Assembly: GCF_014284305.1 (NCBI RefSeq)
Contig: NZ_JACOFW010000006.1
Span: forward strand, 62,001-126,000
Length of the DNA stretch: 64,000 nucleotides
Direction of reading: 5' to 3'
From: Affinundibacterium seohonense
GTDB taxonomy: Bacteria; Pseudomonadota; Gammaproteobacteria; Burkholderiales; Burkholderiaceae_D
Each line of letters opens with the position of its first letter. The first letter of the stretch is position 1. Position numbers and translations under genes: made by a program. The notes under the pieces were generated by a model. That model worked only from the letters and a program-made list of their open reading frames with translations. It was not told the DNA's origin and did not search any database. Below are positions 37,718-47,782 of this stretch, in pieces.

Positions 37718-38773
37718 TTAACTACAACTACCCGCTTTTTTCTCCACCACACCACGCGTCTTCAAACCCAATTTTTCTAACAAAACCTTGTCATCTTCCG
37801 CTTCAGGATTATCCGTCGTCAACAATTTATCGCCGTAGAAAATCGAGTTAGCGCCAGCGAGGAAACACATCGCTTGTACTGCTTCGCCCATTTGACGACG
37901 GCCTGCGGATAAACGCACGCGTGCTTTCGGCATCGTGATGCGTGCGACAGCGATAGTGCGTACAAATTCCAAAGGATCGAGCGGGTCAAGACCATGCAAA
38001 GGTGTACCTGCTACTTGCACCAAATGATTCACCGGTACTGATTCTGGGTAAGGGTTTAAATTAGCCAGTTGCGCGATTAAGCCAGCACGTTGTCGACGCG
38101 TTTCGCCCATACCAACGATGCCGCCGCAGCATACTTTTAAGCCTGCGGTACGCACGTGACCCAAGGTATCGAGACGGTCTTGATAGTCGCGTGTTGAAAT
38201 GACGTTATCGTAAAACTCAGGTGCAGTATCGAGATTGTGGTTGTAGTAGTCGAGACCAGCATCTTTCAAACGTTGCGCTTGTTCTTCTTTAAGCATGCCC
38301 AAGGTCGCGCATGTTTCTAAGCCCATGGCTTTAACTTCACGCACCATGGTTTCGACTTTTTCCATGTCACGATCTTTTGGCGAACGCCATGCTGCGCCCA
38401 TGCAGAAACGGGTAGCACCGCTTTCGCGGGCGGCTTTGGCTGCACTCAAGACTTCGCGCACATCCATCAATTTCTTCGCTTCAACACCAGTATCATAGCG
38501 CGCTGCTTGGGGACAATAGCCACAATCTTCTTCGCAGCCACCAGTCTTAATCGACAGCAAAGTCGCCAGTTCCACATCGGCATTCGGAAAGTTTTCACGA
38601 TGCAGAACCTGTGCCTTGAACATCAAATCATTGAAAGGCAAATCAAACAATGCCATCACATCGTCAACCGGCCAGGTCTCCGCTTCGATGGCTTTCACTG
38701 GTGCGTGAAACTGTATGCCTTGCACTGTCTCTTTAGCTTTTGCGTTATCGACCGTTTGTTCCAAGTGTTCCAT
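37718..38773 (-). CDS. bioB: Biotin synthase
   Basis: A radical SAM enzyme of 351 residues that inserts sulfur into dethiobiotin, the last step of biotin synthesis. The cluster-binding CxxxCxxC motif is in [32 protein letters not shown] and [11 protein letters not shown] are family motifs for SAM, dethiobiotin and the [2Fe-2S] cluster. ATG 38773 is preferred because AAGGA lies 6 bases upstream; an in-frame GTG at 38788 overlaps the end of bioD. It is followed at 2 bases by the EF-Tu-like gene and then by liuD. Confidence 0.96.
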   Translation of the reverse strand: MEHLEQTVDNAKAKETVQGIQFHAPVKAIEAETWPVDDVMALFDLPFNDLMFKAQVLHRENFPNADVELATLLSIKTGGCEEDCGYCPQAARYDTGVEAKKLMDVREVLSAAKAARESGATRFCMGAAWRSPKDRDMEKVETMVREVKAMGLETCATLGMLKEEQAQRLKDAGLDYYNHNLDTAPEFYDNVISTRDYQDRLDTLGHVRTAGLKVCCGGIVGMGETRRQRAGLIAQLANLNPYPESVPVNHLVQVAGTPLHGLDPLDPLEFVRTIAVARITMPKARVRLSAGRRQMGEAVQAMCFLAGANSIFYGDKLLTTDNPEAEDDKVLLEKLGLKTRGVVEKKAGSCS

Positions 38774-38784
38774 GTTCATTTCCT

Positions 38785-39471
38785 TCACTTCAATAAATTC
38801 AAATCTAAATACTGGCTCGCTTGCTCAATCTCATTGACAGCTAAACGAGGCATCACAGCTAGGCAAGGTGCATCTAAACGCTGTTTAAGCGCCTGCACAT
38901 TTTCTTCAAAAAACTTCATATCCGTATCAACCGTATTTGCCACCCAGCCCGCCAGACGAAGCCCACTCGCGTTAATTGCTTGCGCCGTCAATAATGCATG
39001 ATTAATGCAACCGAGACGCATACCAACTACCAAAATTACCGGCAAGGCCAAACGTTGCGCCAAGTCGACAGTACTGGTTTCATCGTCTAACGGCACACAA
39101 AATCCACCTACGCCTTCGACTAAGACTACGTCTGCTAATTGCTGCGCTTGTTGATAGCAACTTGCAATGTGCTGCACATCCATCTTTACGTTTTCTACCG
39201 CGGCAACGATATGCGGTGCTGCTGGTGTTCGCATTAAATACGGCACAACGATTTCCTGTGGCGCTTTGACGCTGGATGCCGCGACCAAACTATCGACATC
39301 TTCGTTATGCAAAACGCCATCGATTTCTTCGGCACCCGAGGCGATTGGTTTCAACCCTAATGTCGAATTGCCCTGCTTTGCAAAGGCACGCAACAAGGCT
39401 GACGTTGTGAACGTCTTACCGATTTCTGTGTCGGTACCAGTGATGAAATAATCGTTTTTTCTATTTTGCAT
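38785..39471 (-). CDS. bioD: Dethiobiotin synthetase
   Basis: A 228-residue ATP-dependent enzyme that closes the ureido ring of dethiobiotin. The P-loop [10 protein letters not shown] lies at residues 12-21, and [13 protein letters not shown] is the second family motif. The length is typical. The end overlaps or abuts the start region of bioB, so the two are translationally linked. It is separated from bioF upstream by about 290 bases that hold only palindromic repeats, which may split the bio genes into two transcripts or act as processing sites. Confidence 0.95.
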   Translation of the reverse strand: MQNRKNDYFITGTDTEIGKTFTTSALLRAFAKQGNSTLGLKPIASGAEEIDGVLHNEDVDSLVAASSVKAPQEIVVPYLMRTPAAPHIVAAVENVKMDVQHIASCYQQAQQLADVVLVEGVGGFCVPLDDETSTVDLAQRLALPVILVVGMRLGCINHALLTAQAINASGLRLAGWVANTVDTDMKFFEENVQALKQRLDAPCLAVMPRLAVNEIEQASQYLDLNLLK

Positions 39472-39524
39472 TTCTTAAACTTTGTTCTCTCAAAACTATT
39501 TCTATTTCTTGCGCTGTCAATCTC

Positions 39525-39593
39525 GTAGGGCGGGTGCAACCCGCGCTGCTCAGACGCTCAATGTTTCGGCGGCGCGGGTTTCACCCGCCCTAC
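39525..39593. repeat. Inverted repeat with GTAGGGCGGGT ends
   Basis: A 69-bp imperfect palindrome: GTAGGGCGGGTGCAACCCGC on the left and GCGGGTTTCACCCGCCCTAC on the right, with a short loop. A second copy is at 42401-42464, and a shorter relative (GTTGGGCTTTGCAGCCCAAC) is at 50130. Confidence 0.85.
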
Positions 39594-39609
39594 ACATACT
39601 GTTTTCACT

Positions 39610-39750
39610 CCCTTCTCCCGCGAGCGGGAGAAGGGCCGGGGATGAGGGTGGTTCAAATTAGTTCAACGATTCTCTATCACTGACATCAGAATCACTATGC
39701 ACTCTCTGAACTACCCTCACCCTAGCCCTCTCCCGCTTGCGGGAGAGGGG
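39610..39750. repeat. Second pair of REP-like elements, tails inward
   Basis: The left element has core CCCTTCTCCCGCGAGCGGG with the tail GATGAGGGTGGTTCA to the right. The right element (39706-39750) has the tail CTGAACTACCCTCACC and then a core CCCTCTCCCGCTTGCGGG. It lies between bioF and bioD, in the same geometry as the pairs at 35194 and 42782. Confidence 0.8.
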
Positions 39751-39761
39751 ACTTTAAAACT

Positions 39762-40946
39762 TCATTCTTCCAAAGCATTCACAGCATCAATCAACAAAGC
39801 CAAATCTTCACTAGTATGCGCAGCAGACAAAGTAATACGCAGACGTGCCGTTCCTACCGGCACTGTCGGTGGCCGTATCGCTGGCACCCAAAAACCTTGC
39901 TCGTACAAAGTCGCTGCGGCTTGTAAACTTTCGGCATTGTCACCAATCACGATAGGCTGCACCGCTGTATCCGATGGCATCAAAGTCCACCGTTTAAGTT
40001 TCAAATCACGGCGTAACTGTGCAATCAAAGCCTGCAAATGAGCACGTCTCGCTTGCCCTTCTTCGCCTTGAATGATATCCAAGCTCGTCAGTAAAGCATG
40101 TGCCAATGCCGGTGGCGCAGCCGTGGTATAGATATACGGACGGGCTTTATTGACCAGCCATTCAATCACATCCTCATGCGCGGCAACGAAGGCGCCGCCG
40201 ACACCAGCCGACTTACCCAATGTTCCCATGTACACCAAATTAGGAGAGCATAAATTGTAATGCTCTAAAACCCCGCGACCATTGGCACCCAAGGCACCAA
40301 AACCATGCGCATCATCGATCACTAACCAAGCATTGAATTCTTCGCACACTGAGAGTAATTCGGGTACTGGCGCCAGATTGCCATCCATACTAAAGACACT
40401 ATCGCTGACGACAATCTTGGTCGCCGCAGTCGAGGCTTGTAATAGCGTTCGTAAGTGAGCGACATCACCATGCGGGAACACATGCAATTTCGCACGCGAG
40501 AGTTTAGCGCCATCAATCAATGACGCATGATTCAAGGATTCGGAAAATAATTCCGTGTCTTTTCCAGATACCGCTGCCAAGCCCGCCAACACCGCGAGAT
40601 TGGCCATATAGCCCGTGCAGAAATACAAGGCTCGTGCTCGATGAAGATGCGGCGATACAAACTCCGCCAAACGCTCTTCGAGCAAAGCATGAGCGCGGCT
40701 GTGGCCGCTGATCAAATGCGATGCACCACTACCGACACCATATAAATCCGCACCTTCTTGCAAGGCAGCGATGATCTTAGGATGTGCTGCCAGACCAAGA
40801 TAATCATTGCTACAAAACGCCAGCATGTCGCGACCATCAACTTTTACCCGTGGGGCACTCGGGCTCTCTGCATGACGACGGCGACGACGCAGACTCTTCG
40901 CATCTAAGGCAGCTAATTCATGTTGGATTTGATCGAGTAAAATCAC
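39762..40946 (-). CDS. bioF: 8-amino-7-oxononanoate synthase
   Basis: A 394-residue PLP-dependent enzyme that condenses pimeloyl thioester with alanine in biotin synthesis. Family motifs include [10 protein letters not shown] near residue 44, the [10 protein letters not shown] region and the PLP-binding lysine in [14 protein letters not shown]. The gene starts with GTG inside the end of bioA (GTGA overlap), and GGGAGAAG in bioA supplies the ribosome binding site, so the two are translationally coupled. The end lies directly after REP-like repeats that separate it from bioD. Confidence 0.95.
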   Translation of the reverse strand: MILLDQIQHELAALDAKSLRRRRRHAESPSAPRVKVDGRDMLAFCSNDYLGLAAHPKIIAALQEGADLYGVGSGASHLISGHSRAHALLEERLAEFVSPHLHRARALYFCTGYMANLAVLAGLAAVSGKDTELFSESLNHASLIDGAKLSRAKLHVFPHGDVAHLRTLLQASTAATKIVVSDSVFSMDGNLAPVPELLSVCEEFNAWLVIDDAHGFGALGANGRGVLEHYNLCSPNLVYMGTLGKSAGVGGAFVAAHEDVIEWLVNKARPYIYTTAAPPALAHALLTSLDIIQGEEGQARRAHLQALIAQLRRDLKLKRWTLMPSDTAVQPIVIGDNAESLQAAATLYEQGFWVPAIRPPTVPVGTARLRITLSAAHTSEDLALLIDAVNALEE

Positions 40947-42328
40947 GCCGCTTCTCCCATTACCTGATTGAAGACTTTCAGCATGCGCTCGCCAACTAAA
41001 CTTATTTCTTCTTGATTCAAAATATACGGTGGCATCAAATACACCGTGTTGCCGATGGGGCGTAACAATAATTCTTCTTGCAAAGCCTGCGTGAAGAAAC
41101 GGCGCGAAAATGTCTTGGCCGCTTGTTCGTCTTTTGCTTCCTTATTTGTATCATGGAACACCGCATCAAAAGCCCACATCATGCCTTGTTGGCGGAAATG
41201 TTTGACTTGAGTGTGTTGCGCTAGTGGCTGCAATGCTTGCGTGATTGCTTCAGCCTTTATACGATTTTGTACCAACACATCGTCAGACTCAAAAATTTCT
41301 AAAGTCGCCAAGGCTGCACGGCAAGCTAAAGGATTTCCCGTATAGGAATGTGAATGCAAAAATCCGCGACGCACATCGGTGTGATAAAACCCTTGGTAAA
41401 TGTCATCGCGTGTCATCACCAAAGATAAGGGTAAGTAACCGCCACTGATGCCCTTAGATAGACACACAAAGTCAGGCCAGATCTGCGCATTTTCACACGC
41501 GAAGAAAGTACCGCTACGACCACAACCGACCGCGATTTCATCGGCAATCAGATGCACTTGGTATTGATCGCAGAGCGCACGGACCAGACGCAAATACTCA
41601 GGGTCGTGCATCGCAAAACCTGTCGCGCATTGCACTAAGGGTTCCAAAATCACCGCGGCAATTTTGCCTGCGCGCTCTTGCAAGCAGCGCTCCATATCAG
41701 CAGCGGCGCGTCGTGCGACATCAATCGCGGTCTCGCCATCAAGCGCCTGACGTGCATCAGGCGACGCCACCACATGGGCATTGCGTATCATAGGGCCGTA
41801 GGCATCGCGGAATAATGCGACGTCAGTGACAGCTAAAGCGCCGATGGTCTCGCCGTGGTAACTACCTTTGAGGCAAATAAATTCTTGTTTTTCAGTTTGC
41901 CCTTGGTTGCGCCAAAAATGAAAACTCATCTTCAAGGCGATTTCCGTCGCCGACGCACCATCCGATGCGTAGAAACAATGACCGAGTACGCCACTAGTCA
42001 AGGCTGATAGTTTTTCTGATAAACGAACTACAGGCTCGTGCGTAAAGCCTGCCAACATCGCATGTTCTAATTGATCGAGTTGCTCTTTTAGCGCTGCATT
42101 GATGCGCGGATTAGCATGACCAAACAGATTCACCCACCAGGAACTGATGCCATCCAAATAGCGCTTGCCATCCATATCGACCAACCAGGCACCACGACCA
42201 TGACTGACAGGAATGAGTGGCATGGTCTCATGATGCTGCATTTGGGTGCACGGATGCCACACGCTTTGCAGGCTACGCTCTACCCATGAGTTACTCGGTG
42301 TTTTCAATTCGGTATTCACTGCGGTCAA
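40943..42328 (-). CDS. bioA: Adenosylmethionine-8-amino-7-oxononanoate aminotransferase
   Basis: A 461-residue class III aminotransferase that makes 7,8-diaminononanoate, using SAM as amino donor. It begins with the characteristic VWHPCTQMQ, has [16 protein letters not shown], and the PLP lysine lies in [26 protein letters not shown] is typical of BioA. It heads the bioA-bioF unit. Directly upstream are a palindromic repeat and a small DUF6881-like gene. I saw no BirA-type operator in the 130 bases before it. Confidence 0.95.
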   Translation of the reverse strand: MTAVNTELKTPSNSWVERSLQSVWHPCTQMQHHETMPLIPVSHGRGAWLVDMDGKRYLDGISSWWVNLFGHANPRINAALKEQLDQLEHAMLAGFTHEPVVRLSEKLSALTSGVLGHCFYASDGASATEIALKMSFHFWRNQGQTEKQEFICLKGSYHGETIGALAVTDVALFRDAYGPMIRNAHVVASPDARQALDGETAIDVARRAAADMERCLQERAGKIAAVILEPLVQCATGFAMHDPEYLRLVRALCDQYQVHLIADEIAVGCGRSGTFFACENAQIWPDFVCLSKGISGGYLPLSLVMTRDDIYQGFYHTDVRRGFLHSHSYTGNPLACRAALATLEIFESDDVLVQNRIKAEAITQALQPLAQHTQVKHFRQQGMMWAFDAVFHDTNKEAKDEQAAKTFSRRFFTQALQEELLLRPIGNTVYLMPPYILNQEEISLVGERMLKVFNQVMGEAA

Positions 42329-42400
42329 CTTTGTTCCTAATTCTTCTTAATGATTCACTTTGCTGCTTGGTACGGAGCCTATTACTGCGATATCTAACAT

Positions 42401-42464
42401 GTAGGGCGGGTGCAACCCGCGCTGTTGTTCAACCATTAGGCGGTGCGTGTTGCACCCGCCCTAC
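42401..42464. repeat. Inverted repeat with GTAGGGCGGGT ends, second copy
   Basis: GTAGGGCGGGTGCAACCCGC pairs with a right arm ending TTGCACCCGCCCTAC across a short loop. It is the same family as 39525-39593. The stop codon of the adjacent minus-strand gene (42461-42463) falls within it. Confidence 0.85.
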
Positions 42465-42742
42465 GAATTCTCAAATCGTTTTAACCATTCTGATTCGAAT
42501 TCAGCGGAGCTTAATTCCCTAGCTTTAAATTGATCATCGGACACGATAACCTCAATTTCGGGCCAAGGCTTTTCACCTAACATAGTCTCGCCCTCATCTT
42601 CAAAATTCTCAGCGAAACCTTTGTGTCGATCTCGAAAAACTTCTATCTTGCGTATTTCCCAACCTTCATCATCGATTTCAGCAAAGATCGTGATAGGGTA
42701 TTCATCGTTTTCCTGTAACCAATCAACTTGAAAATAACGCAT
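42461..42742 (-). CDS. Small DUF6881-like protein
   Basis: A 93-residue acidic protein starting MRYFQVDWLQE. It carries EIDDEGWEIRKIEVFRD and a C-terminal ARELSSAEFESEW segment, a pattern I associate with DUF6881, often found among small immunity-like or unknown proteins. The start at 42742 has GGTGAG about 6 bases upstream; the frame extends to 42781, but that part reads through a REP-like palindrome. The stop codon lies in another palindromic repeat. Its function is unknown and no toxin partner is visible. Confidence 0.6.
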   Translation of the reverse strand: MRYFQVDWLQENDEYPITIFAEIDDEGWEIRKIEVFRDRHKGFAENFEDEGETMLGEKPWPEIEVIVSDDQFKARELSSAEFESEWLKRFENS

Positions 42743-42781
42743 ATTTCTCACCAACTTTTGATCTACGAATTTGCTTTTCAT

Positions 42782-42914
42782 CCCCTCTCCCGCGGGCGGG
42801 AGAGGGTTAGGGTGAGGGGGATTCAGAAATCTGCAATGCTAGTACTTCGCTTGCCTTGCAGAAACCTTGAGCACCCTCATCCCCAACCCTTCTCCCGCTT
42901 GCGGGAGAAGGGGG
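42782..42914. repeat. Third pair of REP-like elements, tails inward
   Basis: The left element has core CCCCTCTCCCGCGGGCGGG with the tail TTAGGGTGAGGGGGATTCA. The right element (42868-42914) has tail TTGAGCACCCTCATCCC and then core CCCTTCTCCCGCTTGCGGG. It lies between liuC and the DUF6881-like gene. Confidence 0.8.
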
Positions 42915-42955
42915 AACAACTATCTAACCCGCCATTATACGTGATCAATTCTTGC

Positions 42956-43738
42956 TCAACTGAGCCAGCTCGGCTTGCGTTTCTCTAAGAAAGACCGCAC
43001 TCCCTCACGCCCTTCTTCGGAGGCGCGGATCACGGCGATGCCTTCTACGGTATTTGCAATCAACTCCGGTGTAATTTCACGACCGCCCACATCACGTACT
43101 AACACCTTGGCTTGGGCGACCGCATTCGGGCTGTTGGTTACCAGTGCTTTGACGATTTCCGCTACTTTCGCTGTTAGCGCGTCTGCGCCGACCACTTCAT
43201 GCACAAAACCTATGCGCAAGGCTTGCGCCGCATCGAAACGCTCCGCTGTCAGGAAGTAACGACGTGCAGCATTTTCGCCCATGGCCTTAATCACATACGG
43301 TGAAATCGTTGCAGGAATCAATCCTAACTTGACCTCACTCAAACAAAATTGCGCGGTATCGACCGAGATGATGACGTCACATGCCGCCACCAAGCCCATA
43401 CCGCCGGCATAGCAATCGCCCTGCGCTTGCGCTACGACTGGTTTGCTACAGGTATAAATCGCTGACAACATCGCTGCTAGTTGCCCCGCATCGGCGAGAT
43501 TTTCAGCGTGCGTGTAGTCCGCCATCTTCTTCATCCAATTGAGATCAGCGCCAGCGCAAAACGCCGGACCATTCGCCGCCAACACAATTGCACGAATACT
43601 GTTATCGCTACTCAATTCATTAAACACCTGCGTAATCTCAGCAATCGTCGTTTCGTTAAATGCATTGCGCACATCGGGACGATTTAGAGTGACTGTGGCG
43701 ACTTTGTTGTCGCGAGTGAGTGTTAGGGTTTGGTACAT
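42956..43738 (-). CDS. liuC: Methylglutaconyl-CoA hydratase (enoyl-CoA hydratase family)
   Basis: A 260-residue crotonase-fold enzyme. NRPDVRNAFNETTI and FCAGADLNWMKKM are the oxyanion-hole and substrate motifs; the LNWMKKM part is typical of methylglutaconyl-CoA hydratases in liu clusters. It would hydrate 3-methylglutaconyl-CoA to HMG-CoA, between MCC and HMG-CoA lyase. AAGGAAG lies about 6 bases before the ATG. Upstream, between it and liuB, is the 110-bp covarying hairpin element (43791-43900). Confidence 0.9.
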   Translation of the reverse strand: MYQTLTLTRDNKVATVTLNRPDVRNAFNETTIAEITQVFNELSSDNSIRAIVLAANGPAFCAGADLNWMKKMADYTHAENLADAGQLAAMLSAIYTCSKPVVAQAQGDCYAGGMGLVAACDVIISVDTAQFCLSEVKLGLIPATISPYVIKAMGENAARRYFLTAERFDAAQALRIGFVHEVVGADALTAKVAEIVKALVTNSPNAVAQAKVLVRDVGGREITPELIANTVEGIAVIRASEEGREGVRSFLEKRKPSWLS

Positions 43739-43790
43739 GAGACTTCCTTCTTACGATTTTCTACAACTTCTCTGGAGGCAAGGTCAATGC

Positions 43791-43900
43791 GAAAAATTCA
43801 ATTATCGGGATGCAGTGCAAGAAGCAAACCGGAGCAATATGTCGATATTGCGAGGATTTGCGACACAGCAATGCGCCCGAGAATTGGATTTAGCGCGATG
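43791..43900. repeat. 110-bp hairpin element, copy 1
   Basis: Outer arms AAATTCAATTATCGGG (43795) and CCCGAGAATTGGATTT (43877) pair with 2 mismatches. An inner perfect 7-bp stem GCAATAT/ATATTGC encloses GTCG. A second copy at 53258-53369 has the same fold with compensatory changes. It lies just 3' of liuB and before liuC. Confidence 0.8.
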
Positions 43901-43904
43901 ACCG

Positions 43905-45527
43905 TTACATGCGGAATATCCCGAACTTCGCATCTGGAATCGGCGCATTGAGTGCAGCCGACAATCCCAATCCAAGCACCATACGCGTATCCGCCGGATC
44001 AATCACACCGTCATCCCATAAGCGTGCAGACGCATAGTAAGGATGGCCTTGGTGTTCGTACTGATCTTTGATCGGTTGTTTAAACGCGGCTTCTTCTTCC
44101 GCACTCCAGCTGCCGCCTTTACCTTCGATGCCGTCACGACGCACTGTTGCCAACACGCTCGCTGCTTGCTCGCCACCCATGACCGAGATACGGGCGTTTG
44201 GCCACATCCACATGAAGCGTGGAGAATAAGCGCGGCCGCACATACCATAGTTACCTGCACCAAAACTTCCACCGATAATGACTGTGAACTTCGGCACGTT
44301 TGCAGTCGCTACCGCTGTCACCATCTTGGCACCATTACGCGCAATACCTTCGTTTTCATATTTGCGTCCAACCATAAAGCCCGTGATGTTCTGCAAAAAT
44401 ATCAGTGGGATCTTACGCTGGCAGCACAGTTCGATGAAGTGCGTGCCCTTTAATGCGGATTCAGAAAACAAAATACCGTTATTGGCGATGATGCCGACTG
44501 GCATACCGTGAATATGCGCGAAACCGCAGACCAAGGTCGTGCCATAGCGCGCTTTGAATTCATCGAAATGGCTACCGTCCACCACACGCGCAATCACTTC
44601 ACGCACATCGAAAGGCTTGCGTGTATCAACCGGAATGACGCCATACAATTCACTCGCCGGATACTTAGGCTCTTCCACGGATTTCATCACCACGGTTTGT
44701 GGTTTTTGACGGTTCAAATTCGACACGATTTGACGCGCCATCGCGAGGGCATGCGTATCGTTTTGCGCCAAATGATCGACCACACCCGATAAACGTGTGT
44801 GGACGTCGCCACCACCCAAGTCTTCCGCACTCACAACTTCGCCCGTTGCCGCTTTCACCAATGGTGGGCCGCCGAGGAAAATCGTACCTTGATTCTTAAC
44901 GATAATAGACTCATCGCTCATCGCCGGCACATACGCACCGCCGGCGGTACAAGAGCCCATCACCACCGCGATTTGTGGAATGCCTTTGGCCGACATATTC
45001 GCTTGGTTATAGAAGATACGACCGAAGTGATCACGGTCTGGAAACACGTCTTCTTGATTCGGCAAATTCGCACCACCGCTATCCACCAAATAAATACAAG
45101 GCAAATTGTTTTGCTCAGCGATTTCTTGCGCACGTAAATGTTTTTTAACCGTGAGCGGATAGTAGGTACCACCCTTCACCGTCGCATCGTTACAGACGAT
45201 CACGCATTCTTGCCCAGCAACGCGACCGATTCCTGTGATGACACCCGCACTTGGTGCAGCATCCGCATCATTCTTTTCTTTGTACATATTGAAGGCCGCG
45301 AGCTGAGAAAACTCTAGGAAAGGCGTACCTGGATCGAGTAAGTTTTGCACACGATCACGTGGCAACAATTTGCCGCGACCGAGATGCTTTTGACGCGCTT
45401 CTTCACCGCCGCCCAACGCAATTTTGGCGACCTTTTCTTTAAGGTCATCGACGATCAATTGCATCGCCGCAGCGTTGGCTTTGAAGTCCTCAGAGCGAGG
45501 ATTTAATTTGGATTCTAGGGTTGTCAT
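43905..45527 (-). CDS. liuB: Methylcrotonyl-CoA carboxylase carboxyltransferase subunit
   Basis: A 540-residue carboxyltransferase beta subunit of 3-methylcrotonyl-CoA carboxylase. Family features are [55 protein letters not shown] and a C-terminal [30 protein letters not shown] and the length fit MCC beta rather than propionyl-CoA carboxylase. It pairs with the biotinylated subunit at 35368. The hairpin element at 43791-43900 lies between its stop codon and liuC. Confidence 0.95.
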   Translation of the reverse strand: MTTLESKLNPRSEDFKANAAAMQLIVDDLKEKVAKIALGGGEEARQKHLGRGKLLPRDRVQNLLDPGTPFLEFSQLAAFNMYKEKNDADAAPSAGVITGIGRVAGQECVIVCNDATVKGGTYYPLTVKKHLRAQEIAEQNNLPCIYLVDSGGANLPNQEDVFPDRDHFGRIFYNQANMSAKGIPQIAVVMGSCTAGGAYVPAMSDESIIVKNQGTIFLGGPPLVKAATGEVVSAEDLGGGDVHTRLSGVVDHLAQNDTHALAMARQIVSNLNRQKPQTVVMKSVEEPKYPASELYGVIPVDTRKPFDVREVIARVVDGSHFDEFKARYGTTLVCGFAHIHGMPVGIIANNGILFSESALKGTHFIELCCQRKIPLIFLQNITGFMVGRKYENEGIARNGAKMVTAVATANVPKFTVIIGGSFGAGNYGMCGRAYSPRFMWMWPNARISVMGGEQAASVLATVRRDGIEGKGGSWSAEEEAAFKQPIKDQYEHQGHPYYASARLWDDGVIDPADTRMVLGLGLSAALNAPIPDAKFGIFRM

Positions 45528-45568
45528 AATTGTTTATCCGAAAAACCTGCACATTTTTTTAAAAGCAT

Positions 45569-45641
45569 TTGCCGCAGAGGCGCAGAGTTCGCAGAGGATT
45601 TTTAAGAGATTTCTCTGCGTCCTTCGCGCCTCTGCGGTTAA
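45569..45641. repeat. GCCGCAGAGGCGCAGAG inverted repeat, copy 1
   Basis: A 73-bp imperfect palindrome that starts TTGCCGCAGAGGCGCAGAG and ends CGCGCCTCTGCGGTTAA. A second copy is at 47041-47112. It is typical of small intergenic palindromes in proteobacteria. Confidence 0.85.
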
Positions 45642-45646
45642 GCTTT

Positions 45647-46024
45647 TTATTCGTAAATTCCATCAACATAAAACCATTTTCCATCAAACTTCACGAACCG
45701 ACTCTTCTCGTGCAAGCGATGGGCTTTGCCACCAATTTTGTACCGGGCGACAAATTCCACCATCGCCTCTTTTTCTTGTGCTTCATGTTTCTTCACTTCC
45801 AAACCTAACCACTTCGATGCACCACCATCGACGATGCGCTCTTTAGGGCAAGTTCGCTCATCCCAAGTCGCTCGCAGATACGCTTCATCGTTGAGCGTGT
45901 ATGCGGTGTAACGCGAACGCATCAGTGCTTCTGCTGTTGGTGCGAACTCTGCACCGCTGATGTAGCGTTGGCAGCATTGCTCGAATTCTTTGTTGGAGCC
46001 ACAGGGGCAGATTGTTTTGCTCAC
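45647..46024 (-). CDS. YchJ family SEC-C motif protein
   Basis: A 125-residue YchJ-like protein. The N-terminal zinc-binding SEC-C-type motif is CPCGSNKEFEQCC (residues 6-18), followed by ALMRSRYTAY and an NTF2-like fold ending in FDGKWFYVDG. The role is unknown; many family members are small cytoplasmic proteins. The start codon is GTG at 46024, chosen because the zinc motif begins immediately after. It lies between palindromic repeats on both sides. Confidence 0.88.
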   Translation of the reverse strand: MSKTICPCGSNKEFEQCCQRYISGAEFAPTAEALMRSRYTAYTLNDEAYLRATWDERTCPKERIVDGGASKWLGLEVKKHEAQEKEAMVEFVARYKIGGKAHRLHEKSRFVKFDGKWFYVDGIYE

Positions 46025-46077
46025 ACTTTGCCTAAATTTCTAAACGAAAATTACTTCAACACAAATTCATCTTGTAC

Positions 46078-46270
46078 AGGTCGGGGGTGGCCCGACAGCC
46101 AGTTACCTTTTTTGCTTCGCCAAAAAAGGTAACCCAAAAAAGGCGACCGCACTTCACAGCCCTTCGGGTTCCCAATGCTGCGAAACAAAAAATGGGAAAG
46201 CGTTGAAACTCGCTACGCTCAAACAGCAACGCTTTCTTTTTCCATTTTCTGTGTCGCATCATTGGCTGTT
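46078..46270. repeat. Compound palindromic repeat region
   Basis: This gap before YchJ holds a perfect 12-bp stem GTTACCTTTTTT/AAAAAAGGTAAC at 46102-46133 and further dyads around AAAATGGGAAAGCG and CGCTTTCTTTTTCCATTTT. I recognise it as a common beta-proteobacterial intergenic repeat, often misread as a small gene on the minus strand. Confidence 0.7.
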
Positions 46271-46314
46271 CAGAAGCGGATGAAAGTCAAAACCAAATAC
46301 CGACAAGGTCCTGG

Positions 46315-46611
46315 CTACTCGTAAATTTTTCCCATGTAAATGATCTCTGCTGCACAGCGCCATGGATTTTCTGGCTTCTTATAGAATTCTGTATCTTTCT
46401 TCGATGCAACCGCCCACGCTGCCGCAGATTCCAAAAAACCACCAATCGTTCCATTTTCCCAACCGTTGTGGCCACGACCGTACGGAGAACTCGGAGCTTC
46501 TATTTCTTTCGCTTCTGAGTCATACCAATCTTGAGACAAACCTTCAATGAAGCGCACAAACGACTCTTCACTATCCACTAATTCCAACAATTGCTGAAGT
46601 TTTTCATCCAT
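46315..46611 (-). CDS. Small DUF7660-like protein
   Basis: A 98-residue acidic protein. SEESFVRFIEGLSQDW, GWENGTIGGFLESAAAW and the ending AAEIIYMGKIYE fit what I recall of the DUF7660 family. No catalytic motif is visible. It starts 5 bases after the stop of the rhodanese gene, so the two are probably co-transcribed. Function is unknown. Confidence 0.65.
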   Translation of the reverse strand: MDEKLQQLLELVDSEESFVRFIEGLSQDWYDSEAKEIEAPSSPYGRGHNGWENGTIGGFLESAAAWAVASKKDTEFYKKPENPWRCAAEIIYMGKIYE

Positions 46612-46616
46612 AATTT

Positions 46617-47018
46617 TTATGCTTTCTTACTTTCTTTCACCGCCGTAGGCGCCCCTGCTGCTTTCCATGCACCAAAGCCACCATCGATGTGCGCGACATT
46701 TTCTAAGCCCATGTCTTGCACGGTCTTAGTCGTCAAAGCACTGCGCCATCCGGCCGCGCAAAATAGAATGAATTCTTTGTTCTCGCCGAACACGGGATTG
46801 AAGTAAGGCGAATCTGGGTCGACCCAAAATTCGATCATGCCGCGTGGGGCATGAAACGCGCCGGGAACGATGCCCTCTCTTTCAAGCTCACGAATATCGC
46901 GGACGTCGATGAATTGCACTTGCGGATCGCCTAACTTCGCCTGCGCTTCGGCCACGCTATAGGTTTTGATCTGTGCGTTTGCTTCGTCGACTAATTGTTT
47001 GTAGCCTTTTTTCATCAT
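46617..47018 (-). CDS. Rhodanese-like sulfurtransferase domain protein
   Basis: A 133-residue single-domain rhodanese. VQFIDVRDIRELEREG is the N-terminal motif, and the active-site cysteine lies in FILFCAAGWRSAL, a loop of the rhodanese type. A sulfur-carrier or thiosulfate-transfer role is likely but the partner is unknown. ATG 47018 is preferred since AAGGAA lies about 5 bases upstream; an in-frame TTG at 47036 is less good. A small DUF7660-like gene follows. Confidence 0.85.
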   Translation of the reverse strand: MMKKGYKQLVDEANAQIKTYSVAEAQAKLGDPQVQFIDVRDIRELEREGIVPGAFHAPRGMIEFWVDPDSPYFNPVFGENKEFILFCAAGWRSALTTKTVQDMGLENVAHIDGGFGAWKAAGAPTAVKESKKA

Positions 47019-47040
47019 GCATTTCCTTAAGACCAAATTC

Positions 47041-47112
47041 TTTGCCGCAGAGGCGCAGAGGTCGCAGAGTTCTATATGTATTTCTCTGCGTTCTCTGCGC
47101 CTCTGCGGTTCA
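47041..47112. repeat. GCCGCAGAGGCGCAGAG inverted repeat, copy 2
   Basis: A 72-bp imperfect palindrome, TTTGCCGCAGAGGCGCAGAG to GCGCCTCTGCGGTTCA, of the same family as 45569-45641. It lies between the rhodanese and the DsbA-like gene. Confidence 0.85.
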
Positions 47113-47123
47113 ACATAGCTCTT

Positions 47124-47729
47124 TTAAAAACCGCCCGTCGCTAACCATTTTTCTAATTGTGGCAAGCGATCATTGCCCCAGAACGGTTCGCCATCGACAA
47201 TCACCCAAGGTGCACCGAACACGCCTTTGCTCACAGCTTCTTCGCAAGCCGCATTCAACTGCGCTTTATAGCGTTCGTCTCTACATGCTGCGGCAGCGGC
47301 AGCGCCATCTAAGCCCATTTGATTTACGTATTCTGCTAACCACGCAATATCATTCAATCCCGCGGGGCCGGAAAAGTAAGCTTTCGTCACCAAACGCGTG
47401 AATTCACCAACACGTTCAGGTGCGACTTCTTTCATCCACAAACAAACGCGTGCCGTGTTTTGTGTATTGATAGGAAATGGCTCAGGCAAGACAAATGGCA
47501 AACCCGCATAGCGCGCTGAACGCAACATATCTTGCTTGTGATAGCTCGCCATCATCGGTGGGCGCATTGTTAATGGACTAGAGTTGGTGGTCTTGAACAC
47601 CACGCCCAATAACATCGGCTTCCAATCGATCTCGCGACCATATTTTGCTGCGAGCTCTTCTATTACTTGCGTGGTTAGATAGGCGTACGGTGAAACGTAG
47701 TCAAACCAGTATTCGATGCGATTGTTCAT
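47124..47729 (-). CDS. 2-hydroxychromene-2-carboxylate isomerase/DsbA-family protein
   Basis: A 201-residue thioredoxin-fold protein of the HCCA isomerase (DsbA-like, GST-kappa) group. The start MNNRIEYWFDYVSPYAYLTT carries the Ser that replaces the DsbA cysteine, and FGAPWVIVDGEPFWGNDRLPQLE is the C-terminal family motif. It probably isomerises or binds glutathione conjugates of an aromatic or thioester substrate; the substrate is unknown. ATG 47729 has GGAG about 6 bases upstream and replaces a longer frame from 47789 that lacks family likeness. It sits among acyl-CoA catabolic genes. Confidence 0.85.
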   Translation of the reverse strand: MNNRIEYWFDYVSPYAYLTTQVIEELAAKYGREIDWKPMLLGVVFKTTNSSPLTMRPPMMASYHKQDMLRSARYAGLPFVLPEPFPINTQNTARVCLWMKEVAPERVGEFTRLVTKAYFSGPAGLNDIAWLAEYVNQMGLDGAAAAAACRDERYKAQLNAACEEAVSKGVFGAPWVIVDGEPFWGNDRLPQLEKWLATGGF

Positions 47730-47782
47730 TATGACTCTCCAATTCAATTCGTGATTTATTACAGGTACTGCACACTTCGTTT

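Noticed and set aside
46056-46262. 68-codon minus-strand frame across the compound repeat
   Set aside because: It is made entirely of a palindromic intergenic repeat often misannotated as a gene.
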